A program made the translations under genes and the position numbers. A stretch of DNA of 32,046 bases. Origin: Pseudomonas sp. CBZ-4 (lineage in GTDB: Bacteria > Pseudomonadota > Gammaproteobacteria > Pseudomonadales > Pseudomonadaceae). The DNA lies in NCBI RefSeq assembly GCF_000346755.1, contig NZ_ANNV01000014.1, positions 1 to 32,046 of the forward strand, written 5' to 3'. Every line of letters starts with the position of its first letter. The stretch's first letter is position 1. The notes under the pieces were generated by a model. That model did no database searches and was not told where the DNA came from. It saw only the letters and a program-made list of their open reading frames with translations. Positions 25,295 to 32,046 of this stretch are shown in pieces.

Positions 25295-26617
25295 ATGGAG
25301 CACACACTGAAAAATCGCCGCCTCGGCCAGGCGGTCGGCCTGGCTATCACGCTGCTGGCGGGCCAGGCCCAGGCGGTCGAGCTGTATGCCGATGACGACA
25401 CCAAGGTCACCGGCAACTTCCTCGCCGTGTACGGCCTGTTCAACAGCCCGAAAAACTACGACGGCCGCAGCGGCGGCTCCACCTGGCGCGAGGGCTTTAT
25501 CAAGTACGGCCTCAGCGTCGAACAGAACCTGGGCACCCTGGGCGGCGTGTACGGCACCGCCAACCTGGTGAGTTCCGGCACCTGGGGCGATGGCGATGCG
25601 TCCGGCGTCACCACCGGCCAGGAGCGCACCACCAAGTTTGACGAAGCCTTCGCCGGCTGGCGCTCCGGCGAGCTGTTCCCGGCGCTGGGCAAGGACGGAG
25701 TGGACCTGTCGTTCGGCCGCCAGGTCCTCACCCTCGGCGACGGTTTCATACTCAACGACGACGGCCCCAACCTCGGTAAAGGCGTGGGCGACGGCGCGTT
25801 CAATCGCGGCGGCGCCTACTACATCGCCGCGCGCCACGCCTTCGACAAAACCGCGGTGGTCCGCCTCGGCGGCAAGGACGGCGTGCATGGCAGCCTGCTC
25901 TGGTTCAAATCCGACAACCCCGCCCAGGCCATGAGCGAAATGGCCGGCGGCACCCTGGAATACAGCGCCGTACCGGGCACCCTGGGGCTCACCTATCTGC
26001 ACGGCATCGACGTGGACGAGCGCTACGCCAGCGACGTGCAACGCCAACGCAAGGGCATGAACCTCTATAGCGTTCGCGGCGCCGGCAATGCCGGCATCGA
26101 CAATGCGCACTTCGCCTTCGAACTGGCGCGCCAGGACCGCCGCGACGGCCAGGAAAACGCCGGCTACGCCGAAGCCGGCTACACCTTCGCCGACCTGCCC
26201 TGGACACCCGACCTGACCTATCGCTACGCCCGCTATTCAAAACACTGGGACGCCATGTTTGCCGGTTTCAATCGCGGCTACGGCACCTGGGTCCAGGGCG
26301 AAGTGGCGGGCAACTATTCCGGCCCCTACAACACCAACACCGCGGTGCAACACGTAGCGCTGAAGGTCAAGCCGCTGGAGAACGTCACCCTCGGCGCGCT
26401 GTTTTTCGACTACAACACCGTCAGCACTCGCGGCCAGTTGAACCTCGATGGGCGTGAACTGGACCTGTACGCCGAATGGGCGGTGAACGAGCACCTGATC
26501 ATCACCCCGCTGATCGGCCTGTACAAACCCGACAAGGATGCCGAAACCGGCGGCAACCAGGTCGGCGGCAACGGCACCAACGTCTATAGCCAACTGGTGG
26601 TCGCCGTGCCCTTCTGA
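25295..26617 (+). CDS. Outer-membrane beta-barrel porin
   Basis: A 440-residue exported protein. Signal peptide of about 27 residues ends AGQAQA before VELYADD. The mature part alternates Gly/aromatic-rich beta strands (YGLSVEQNLG, FDEAFAGWRSGE, YRYARYSKHW, LGALFFDYN) and ends in a terminal Phe, the outer-membrane assembly signal. It does not clearly match OprD; the C-terminal ELDLYAEWAVNEHLIITPLIGLYKPD resembles alginate-export/AlgE-like barrels, so I call it only a substrate porin. Preceded by GGGGA and by the direct-repeat activator site, it is the likely outer-membrane entry for the amine. Confidence 0.85.
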   Translation: MEHTLKNRRLGQAVGLAITLLAGQAQAVELYADDDTKVTGNFLAVYGLFNSPKNYDGRSGGSTWREGFIKYGLSVEQNLGTLGGVYGTANLVSSGTWGDGDASGVTTGQERTTKFDEAFAGWRSGELFPALGKDGVDLSFGRQVLTLGDGFILNDDGPNLGKGVGDGAFNRGGAYYIAARHAFDKTAVVRLGGKDGVHGSLLWFKSDNPAQAMSEMAGGTLEYSAVPGTLGLTYLHGIDVDERYASDVQRQRKGMNLYSVRGAGNAGIDNAHFAFELARQDRRDGQENAGYAEAGYTFADLPWTPDLTYRYARYSKHWDAMFAGFNRGYGTWVQGEVAGNYSGPYNTNTAVQHVALKVKPLENVTLGALFFDYNTVSTRGQLNLDGRELDLYAEWAVNEHLIITPLIGLYKPDKDAETGGNQVGGNGTNVYSQLVVAVPF

Positions 26618-26625
26618 AACGCTTG

Positions 26626-26667
26626 GGCAGGCACAGGCATAAAACCTGGCAGGCACAGTCAAGCCAC
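26626..26667 (+). promoter_or_regulatory. Direct-repeat activator site upstream of aldehyde dehydrogenase
   Basis: GGCAGGCACAG occurs at 26626-26636 and again exactly at 26648-26658, period 22 bp. The second copy continues TCAAGCC, as in the FAD-oxidase site (TCAAGAC). It lies 57 bp upstream of the start codon. Same spacing and motif as the sites at 17768 and 25194. Confidence 0.7.
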
Positions 26668-26723
26668 ATGGGGGGCCGTTGGTTACCCTCGGCTTTTCTT
26701 CAGTGAACTGCCAGGAACCTGCC

Positions 26724-28211
26724 ATGAGCGATATTGCGCTACTGCCTCAAGTCGACGCTTTTCTACGTCGTGACCATGGGCTCTTCATCGATGGCGCCAA
26801 CGTACGCAGCCACGCCAGCCAGACCCTCGCCGTGACCAATCCGGCCACCGGCAAGGTCATCGCCCATGTCGCCGATGCAGACAGCACAGACATCGACGCA
26901 GCGGTGGCCTCGGCCAACCAGGGCTTTGCGTTGTGGGCGCAGGCGGCACCGGCGACCCGCGGCCATGTGCTGCTCAAGCTTGCCGACTTGCTGGAGCGCA
27001 ACCGCGAGGAACTGGCGCAGATCGAAACCTGCCAGTCGGGCAAGATCATCCAGATCTCCCGGGCGTTCGAAGTGGACCAGGCTGCACACTTCTTGCGCTA
27101 TTACGCCGGTTGGGCCACCAAGATCAGCGGCCAGACCCTTACCCCGTCGCTGCCCTCCTTCAACGGTGAACGCTACACCGCCTTCACCCTGCGCGAACCG
27201 GTGGGCGTGGTGGTGGGCATCGTGCCGTGGAACTTCTCGACCATGATCGCCATCTGGAAACTCGCCTCGGCGCTGGTCACCGGTTGCAGCATCATCATCA
27301 AGCCCAGCGAGTTCACCCCGCTGACCATCCTGCGCATCGCCGAACTGGCCATCGAGGCCGGATTGCCCAAGGGCGTGCTCAATGTACTCACCGGCGGCGG
27401 CCAAGTCGGCAAAGGCCTGGTGGAACACCCCGGCACGCACAAGGTGTCGTTCACCGGCTCGGTGCCCACCGGGATTGCCGTGGGCCGCAGCGCCATGGGC
27501 GCCGGCCTGACCCGCGCGACCCTGGAACTGGGCGGCAAGAACGCAGCGGGTTTCCTGCGCGACATGGACGCGGACAAGACCGTGGAAGGCATCATCGAGG
27601 CCGGTTTTCTGCACTCCGGGCAAATCTGCGCAGCGGCCGAACGCTTCTACGTGCACCGCTCGCAGATCGACACCGTGCTGGAAAAACTCAAGCAGCGCCT
27701 CAGCCGCCTGACCATCGGTTCCCCCCTGGACGAACGCACCGAATTCGGTCCGGTCACCCATCACCAACATCAGCTCAAACTGCTCGGCTACATCGCCCAG
27801 GCCCGTGCCGAAAACAACACGATCATCCACGGCGGCACCCTGCTCGACCGCCCCGGCTGCTACGTCGAACCCACAGTGATCCTGGCCAACCACGCCCACG
27901 ACACCCTGCTCACTGAAGAAACCTTCGGCCCCATCGCCACCTTCCTGCCCTACGACAGCGAAGACGAACTGCTTGCGTTGATGAACCAGGGCCCCTACGG
28001 CCTCAGCGCCAGCCTGTGGACCCATGACCTGGGCAAGGCGCTGCGCATGGTCCCGGCGATCAACGCCGGAACATTGTGGGTGAATATGCACACCCTGCTC
28101 GACCCGGCGGTGCCCTTTGGCGGCAACCGCTCCTCCGGGGTGGGCCGGGAGTTTGGCAGTGCGTTCATTGAGGATTACACCGAGCTGAAGTCGGTGATGA
28201 TTCGCTATTGA
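26724..28211 (+). CDS. FeaB-like (phenylacetaldehyde-type) aldehyde dehydrogenase
   Basis: A 495-residue NAD-dependent aldehyde dehydrogenase with catalytic N170 (VPWNFS), K193 (IIKPSE), E268 (LELGGKN) and C302 (SGQICAA). N-terminus LLPQVDAFLRRDHGLFIDG and C-terminus ELKSVMIRY resemble FeaB/PadA phenylacetaldehyde dehydrogenase, which turns the aldehyde from amine oxidation into the aryl acetate. Here the product would be 4-hydroxy- or 3,4-dihydroxyphenylacetate, the entry to the hpa pathway. AGGA lies 7 bases before ATG 26724. Betaine-aldehyde-type activity cannot be excluded. Confidence 0.88.
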   Translation: MSDIALLPQVDAFLRRDHGLFIDGANVRSHASQTLAVTNPATGKVIAHVADADSTDIDAAVASANQGFALWAQAAPATRGHVLLKLADLLERNREELAQIETCQSGKIIQISRAFEVDQAAHFLRYYAGWATKISGQTLTPSLPSFNGERYTAFTLREPVGVVVGIVPWNFSTMIAIWKLASALVTGCSIIIKPSEFTPLTILRIAELAIEAGLPKGVLNVLTGGGQVGKGLVEHPGTHKVSFTGSVPTGIAVGRSAMGAGLTRATLELGGKNAAGFLRDMDADKTVEGIIEAGFLHSGQICAAAERFYVHRSQIDTVLEKLKQRLSRLTIGSPLDERTEFGPVTHHQHQLKLLGYIAQARAENNTIIHGGTLLDRPGCYVEPTVILANHAHDTLLTEETFGPIATFLPYDSEDELLALMNQGPYGLSASLWTHDLGKALRMVPAINAGTLWVNMHTLLDPAVPFGGNRSSGVGREFGSAFIEDYTELKSVMIRY

Positions 28212-28215
28212 GCGC

Positions 28216-28230
28216 GGCGCCAAAAGCGCC
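28216..28230 (+). terminator. Hairpin after the aldehyde dehydrogenase
   Basis: GGCGC-CAAAA-GCGCC begins 5 bases after the stop codon; the stem is 5 bp without a U tract. The 172-base gap to the next (convergent) gene holds this hairpin, one REP-like core and no reading frame of interest. Confidence 0.4.
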
Positions 28231-28242
28231 ACGGCTTCAACG

Positions 28243-28257
28243 GTGGGAGCTGGCTTG
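28243..28257 (+). repeat. REP-like repeat core
   Basis: GTGGGAGCTGGCTTG, identical to the core of the repeat at 84-110, in the gap between two convergent genes. The downstream half of the element differs and looks degenerate. Confidence 0.55.
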
Positions 28258-28383
28258 TCGGGTCCTGCGTCCGGTCCGTACGCAACGCGCAAAAGCCGGT
28301 CAAGCGCTCATGCGCCGGTGTGCCCTCACTCCGGCGGTTTGACACCTGACAACATTTCCAGCGCCACTTGCACCGCCGAGCCG

Positions 28384-29316
28384 CTACCAACGCCCGGTCG
28401 CCAGGCTAAACGGCGAAAACTGCGCAAACTGCCAGCGCAACGCCAACGCCGCCGGGCGTCTCACCACCTGCTCCACGGTGAGCGTCCACAAGCGCTGCGC
28501 GCCCTCAAACTCAGCCACCTGGGGCCCGTCAAGGATCAGCGAGGTGCGCCCGGCAATCTGCACCACATCCCCTGCGGCAAAATCGATAAACAACAACCCT
28601 GCCACCGGATTGATCTGCAAGTTGCCCAGGGTGTTGAAGAACAGGTTGCCGGCAAAGTCGGGGATGGTCAGCACATTGCCCTCGACCCGCACGAAACCAC
28701 GGTTACCGCCACGGAGGGAGACATCCACCGAGCGCGCGCCGTCGGTGTCCACATAGCTGGCGACGAAGAACGTGTCGGCGTTGCGGATCAGTGCTTGCGC
28801 CGCTTCATCCAGGCTGTCGCTGCGTTCCACACGCGTGCCGGGTTTGCGGGCAATCCCGTCCACCGGACGCAGCTGGATGTACTTGGGGCAGTTGCCAAAG
28901 CTGTGCACCACCTGCACCGAAAAACCCTCATGATCAAGGGCTGCGATGCGGCCATTCATGCGGTTGCGCCGGCGGGTGTTGAGGTCGATGCCCAGCACCC
29001 CCACCGCAGCCCCCTCGCGCACGCCAGCGCGGGCGGGGTCGCTGGATGACGGCAGGCTGTCGATCTGCAATGTCAGCGGGTCGGGTGAATGGGCAAACCC
29101 CGGCGCGCCTTCCACCAGCGTCGCCCACGGCGTGCCGCTTTCGTCCACCACACCGAGCAACAGGTACGGCAACAGGGGATAGAAATCGCGGTGCTGTTCC
29201 GGCAGGTGATCACGAATGACCTTGGGCCCCACCACTGCCATGCGCTCAGCCACGCCCGCGGCGGCTTGCAGGTGCCGTTCGCCGGCGTGCCAGGGAGATT
29301 GTTCGATCAGGTTCAT
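28384..29316 (-). CDS. FMN-binding split-barrel (pyridoxamine-phosphate-oxidase-like) protein
   Basis: A 310-residue protein starting MNLIEQSPWHAGERHLQ, with a C-terminal split-barrel domain: NADTFFVASYVDTDGARSVDVSLRGGNRGFVRVEGN, LTIPDFAGNLFFNTLGNL and NPVAGLLFIDF are typical of the pyridoxamine 5'-phosphate oxidase-like family. Such proteins bind FMN or related flavins; physiological substrate unknown. The N-terminal third has no known match. Here GAGGTGG precedes ATG 29316. It lies 79 bases downstream of LysR 1 on the same strand and may be in the GST-LysR-LysR operon or read from its own promoter in that gap. Confidence 0.8.
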   Translation of the reverse strand: MNLIEQSPWHAGERHLQAAAGVAERMAVVGPKVIRDHLPEQHRDFYPLLPYLLLGVVDESGTPWATLVEGAPGFAHSPDPLTLQIDSLPSSSDPARAGVREGAAVGVLGIDLNTRRRNRMNGRIAALDHEGFSVQVVHSFGNCPKYIQLRPVDGIARKPGTRVERSDSLDEAAQALIRNADTFFVASYVDTDGARSVDVSLRGGNRGFVRVEGNVLTIPDFAGNLFFNTLGNLQINPVAGLLFIDFAAGDVVQIAGRTSLILDGPQVAEFEGAQRLWTLTVEQVVRRPAALALRWQFAQFSPFSLATGRW

Positions 29317-29395
29317 GGTGACCACCTCAGGTTGTAGGCCCCGATGCTGCGCCCTGCCCGGCAAAGAGAGAATCACCACCCGCGGCAATCCACTA

Positions 29396-30295
29396 TTACG
29401 CCAACTGAAATACCGGATGTGTGCGCAGTGCCGCCACACAGTGATCGACAAAGCTGCGCACGCGCATCGGCGCGTTGCGGCCTGCGCGGTACACCACGTG
29501 AATCGGCAGCGGTGGCGGCTCATAGGCCTGCAGCACCCGGCGCAATTGCCCGCTGAGCAGGTGCTCGTGCGCCGGGTAGCTCAGGCAGCGCACCAGCCCT
29601 GCCCCGTGCACCGCCGCATTGATCGCGCCCTGCACCGTGGCGCAACCCAAGCGGGCACGGGCCTTGAGTTGATAGCTCGGCAGTTGATAGCCCGGAAAGT
29701 CCCAATCCACCTCTTCGGCTTGAGCGATCAGGCGATGGCGCTTGAGGTCCTCTGGCGTCCGGGGTTCGCCGTGGGCCTCGAGATAACCAGGGCTTGCGCA
29801 CAGGATCTGGCGGACCTGCCCCACCGGCCGCGCAATCAGTGACGAGTTGGGCAATTCGCCAACCAGGATCGCCGCGTCCAGCCCTTCTTCGTGCAGGTTC
29901 GGGTAATAGTCGTGGTAGTGGGCGACAAGGCGCACCTCGGGATAGCGGTCCAGGTAGCTGGCCAACACCGGCGCCATCACATAGCAGCTGAACAGCAACG
30001 GCAAGAACACCCGCAGATTGCCCTGGGCCTGCACGTGCATGCCTTTGGCCGAGGCTTCGGCGGCGTCCACCGCCGCCAGCAAGTGCAGGCAGTCGTCCAG
30101 GTAGGCGTGGCCCACGTCGGTGAGGCTAACGCCCCGCGTGCTGCGCGTGAGCAAGGGCACCCGCAGGCGCGCTTCCAGGCGGGCCACCGCGCGTATCAGG
30201 GTCGGGCCAGAAACCTGGGCCGCACGCGCCGCCGCAGCCAGGCTCGGCTGCCCGGCCAACGCGGCAAACAGTTGCATATCGCGAAACCGTTCCAT
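29396..30295 (-). CDS. LysR-family transcriptional regulator 1
   Basis: A 299-residue LysR regulator: MERFRDMQLFAALA opens the winged helix-turn-helix (AAAARAAQVSGPTLIRAVARLEARL), followed by a substrate-binding domain (PEVRLVAHYHDYYPNLHEEGLDAAI). It clearly resembles the upstream LysR 2, with which it shares one base (TGATG), implying coupled translation. Effector unknown. Confidence 0.9.
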   Translation of the reverse strand: MERFRDMQLFAALAGQPSLAAAARAAQVSGPTLIRAVARLEARLRVPLLTRSTRGVSLTDVGHAYLDDCLHLLAAVDAAEASAKGMHVQAQGNLRVFLPLLFSCYVMAPVLASYLDRYPEVRLVAHYHDYYPNLHEEGLDAAILVGELPNSSLIARPVGQVRQILCASPGYLEAHGEPRTPEDLKRHRLIAQAEEVDWDFPGYQLPSYQLKARARLGCATVQGAINAAVHGAGLVRCLSYPAHEHLLSGQLRRVLQAYEPPPLPIHVVYRAGRNAPMRVRSFVDHCVAALRTHPVFQLA

Positions 30296-31203
30296 CAGTC
30301 GCGCCGGTTCAGCGCGGCATCCTGGCCCAGGCGCGCGCTGAGAAAATCGACAAAACTGTGGACCTTCGCCGGCACGCGCGTGCTCTTCTGGAACACCACC
30401 TGGATCGGCAGCGGCGACGGTTCAAAGCGTTCAAGGATAATCTCCAACTCTCCCGCCGCCACCGCTGCCGCGACTTGATACGACAGCACCCGCGTCACGC
30501 CCCAACCCTGGCGCGCGAGGTTGATCGCGGCGTTATTGGCCGTGACCACCAGGCGTGGTTCGATGGGTATGTTCAGCGGCTGGCCGCCGTCAACAAAGGC
30601 CCATTCATTCACACGCTGGCTGGCGGAGGTGGTGGCGATCTTCGCTTCACGCAACTGCGACGGGTGTTCGGGGCGCCCGTGCTGATCGAGATAACCGGGG
30701 GCCGCACACACCACCCGCCGCACTTCACCAACCTTGATCGCCTGCTGCCCCGGCTCGTGCAGGTGGCCGATACGCACGGCCACATCGACCCCTTCGTCAT
30801 GCAGGTTGACCACGCGATCCACCAGCAAGGCGTTGATCGTCACCAACGGAAAGCGGTCGAGAAACGCTCCCAGCGCTGGCGCCACATACAGCTCGCCAAA
30901 CAGCACCGGCGCGGTCACCGTCAAGTGCCCGCAGGGGATCGAGTAGCTGCCCGCCGCCGCTTCTTCGGCTTCATCGAGTTCAGCAAGGATGCGCCGGCAG
31001 TCTTCCAGGTAACCCTGGCCGGCTTCGGTCAGGTGCAGGCTGCGGGTGGTGCGCGCCAGCAGTTGGGTGCCGATGCGTTGCTCCATGGCGGCGATGGCCC
31101 GCGTCACACTGGGTGGCGAGGTGTTCAAACGGCGGGAGGCGGCGGCAAAACCGGCCTCTTCGGCTACCGCGAGGAACACCTGCATTTCGTGGAATCGGTC
31201 CAT
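30295..31203 (-). CDS. LysR-family transcriptional regulator 2
   Basis: A 302-residue LysR regulator with FAAASRRLNTSPPSVTRAIAAMEQRIGTQLLARTTRSLHLTEAG as the DNA-binding region and a typical effector domain (VTINALLVDRVVNLHDEGVDVAVRIGHL). ATG 31203 is preferred over the GTG at 31209 because AGGAG lies 5 bases upstream, partly within the GST stop region. It is a paralogue of LysR 1 and its stop overlaps that gene's start. Confidence 0.9.
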   Translation of the reverse strand: MDRFHEMQVFLAVAEEAGFAAASRRLNTSPPSVTRAIAAMEQRIGTQLLARTTRSLHLTEAGQGYLEDCRRILAELDEAEEAAAGSYSIPCGHLTVTAPVLFGELYVAPALGAFLDRFPLVTINALLVDRVVNLHDEGVDVAVRIGHLHEPGQQAIKVGEVRRVVCAAPGYLDQHGRPEHPSQLREAKIATTSASQRVNEWAFVDGGQPLNIPIEPRLVVTANNAAINLARQGWGVTRVLSYQVAAAVAAGELEIILERFEPSPLPIQVVFQKSTRVPAKVHSFVDFLSARLGQDAALNRRD

Positions 31204-31205
31204 CG

Positions 31206-31841
31206 TCACTCCTTCTGTTGCAAACCCGCCGCCGTGCGCGGCATGCCGACAAACCCCGGCAACGCTTCAATGCTGGCCAGCCAGGCACGCACTTGAGGGT
31301 AGTCGGCCAGCGACACATTGCCTTCCGGCGCATGGGCGATGTAGGTGTAGAAGGCAATATCGGCAATGCTCGGCTGCTCACTGGCGAGGAAGCGGCTGTG
31401 GCTCAGTTGCTGCTCCACCAAGTGCAACAAACCATGGGCGCGGCTGATGGCGTTGACGGTATCGACCTCGGCACCAAACACCACCGCCAGTCGCGCAGAC
31501 GCCGGCCCCACATGCAATTGACCCGCCGCCGCTGACAGCCAGCGCTGCACACGCGCCTGACCTACCGGGTCGCTGGGCAACCATTGGCCATTGCCGTATT
31601 TGCTCGCCAGGTAGACCAGGATCGCATTGGAATCGGCCAGCACGGTGCCGTTGTCATCTATCGCCGGGACCTGGCCAAAGCTGTTGATCGTGGCGAGAAA
31701 ATCCGCCGACTTGTGCGCGCCTTGCGCGAGGTCCACCAGGATGAACTCCGTGGGCAAGCCCAGCAGGGACAACATCAGCTCCACGCGATGGGAATGGCCG
31801 GACAGCGGAAAACCGTAGAGTTTGATCGCAGCTTGGGACAT
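31206..31841 (-). CDS. Glutathione S-transferase family protein
   Basis: A 211-residue cytosolic GST. The N-terminal thioredoxin fold carries S14 in [10 protein letters not shown] (the likely glutathione-activating residue), cis-Pro P59 in [11 protein letters not shown] and the glutathione-binding D70-S71 ([11 protein letters not shown]). The helical C-terminal domain includes [17 protein letters not shown], the conserved folding motif. GGAG precedes ATG 31841. It is first in the minus-strand group; its stop overlaps the LysR 2 ribosome-binding site. Substrate unknown; similar pairs of GST and LysR often respond to electrophiles. Confidence 0.92.
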   Translation of the reverse strand: MSQAAIKLYGFPLSGHSHRVELMLSLLGLPTEFILVDLAQGAHKSADFLATINSFGQVPAIDDNGTVLADSNAILVYLASKYGNGQWLPSDPVGQARVQRWLSAAAGQLHVGPASARLAVVFGAEVDTVNAISRAHGLLHLVEQQLSHSRFLASEQPSIADIAFYTYIAHAPEGNVSLADYPQVRAWLASIEALPGFVGMPRTAAGLQQKE

Positions 31842-31974
31842 GACAGGCTCCAGAATAAGGTTATCGACGCCGGCCATGGTCCACCGCTGCCGTGATCGTT
31901 GGAATCACCAGGATTCACAATCCAGCATTTCATCAGGTGAAACAATCACGATAAAGGACCTGAAAAAACCCGAA

Positions 31975-32046
31975 GCTCTGGCTCTGGCTCTGGCTTTTTA
32001 GCTTTTGATCTTAGGCGCCCCGTTAAACACGCTGGCCGGAATTCGA
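31975..32046. repeat. GCTCTG hexamer repeat and possible start of an interspersed repeat
   Basis: GCTCTG occurs three times in tandem (31975-31992), followed by GCTTTTTAGCTTTTGATC and a stretch that I recall as a dispersed intergenic sequence in fluorescent pseudomonads (TTAGGCGCCCCGTTAAACAC). The window ends inside it. The bases from 31842 to 31974 upstream of the GST gene should contain its promoter, but no clear elements were assigned. Confidence 0.4.

Noticed and set aside
31975..31992. CRISPR or satellite array at the right edge
   Set aside because: Only three 6-bp units with no spacers.

Overview
The window reads as chromosomal DNA of a Pseudomonas, most likely from the P. fluorescens group. 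The evidence is high-GC coding with short intergenic gaps, hpa genes in the Pseudomonas arrangement (hpaG split into two genes), copies of the GTGGGAGCTGGCTTG interspersed repeat, and a lipopeptide synthetase next to a LuxR-type regulator. No tRNA, rRNA, CRISPR array, insertion sequence or prophage was seen.

Region 1 (1-9077) is a lipopeptide locus. A two-module non-ribosomal peptide synthetase (C-A-T-C-A-T, no thioesterase) lies on the minus strand. Across a long AT-rich divergent promoter region are a LuxR-type regulator and, overlapping it, a NodT/OprM-type outer-membrane lipoprotein. The first adenylation domain reads as leucine-specific and the second probably takes an acidic residue. 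This is the layout of the detached first synthetase gene (viscA/massA type) of viscosin-group cyclic lipopeptides, so the remaining modules should be elsewhere in the genome.

Region 2 (9004-17670) is the homoprotocatechuate meta-cleavage pathway: hpaA (minus), then hpaG1-hpaG2-hpaE-hpaD-hpaF-hpaX-hpaH-hpaI (plus), closed by convergent hpaR. The 4-hydroxyphenylacetate 3-hydroxylase genes hpaBC are not in the window. A 17-bp motif, GTTAAYAAYTTAACGAA, occurs in both the hpaG1 and hpaR promoters and is the probable HpaR operator.

Region 3 (17768-28211) looks like an aromatic-amine catabolic island feeding the hpa pathway. It holds an FAD amine-oxidase-like protein, an EutQ-like cupin, a MoaF-family protein, two short-chain dehydrogenases, a FeaR-like AraC activator, a small DUF3156-like protein, an APC permease, an outer-membrane porin and a FeaB-like aldehyde dehydrogenase. 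Three of its promoters carry tandem direct repeats of one motif (about GGCAnGCAGnnTCAAGnC, period 21-22 bp), probably the site of the FeaR-like activator. That activator's own promoter contains a 48-bp inverted repeat whose core resembles the HpaR operator, which would tie the two pathways together. A working model is: amine enters by porin and permease, the FAD enzyme makes the aldehyde, the dehydrogenase makes 4-hydroxy- or 3,4-dihydroxyphenylacetate, and the Hpa enzymes take it to pyruvate and succinic semialdehyde.

Region 4 (28384-31841, all minus) is a separate probable operon: a glutathione S-transferase, two tandem paralogous LysR regulators that overlap by one base, and an FMN-binding split-barrel protein. 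The right edge carries a short hexamer repeat and perhaps the start of a longer interspersed repeat.
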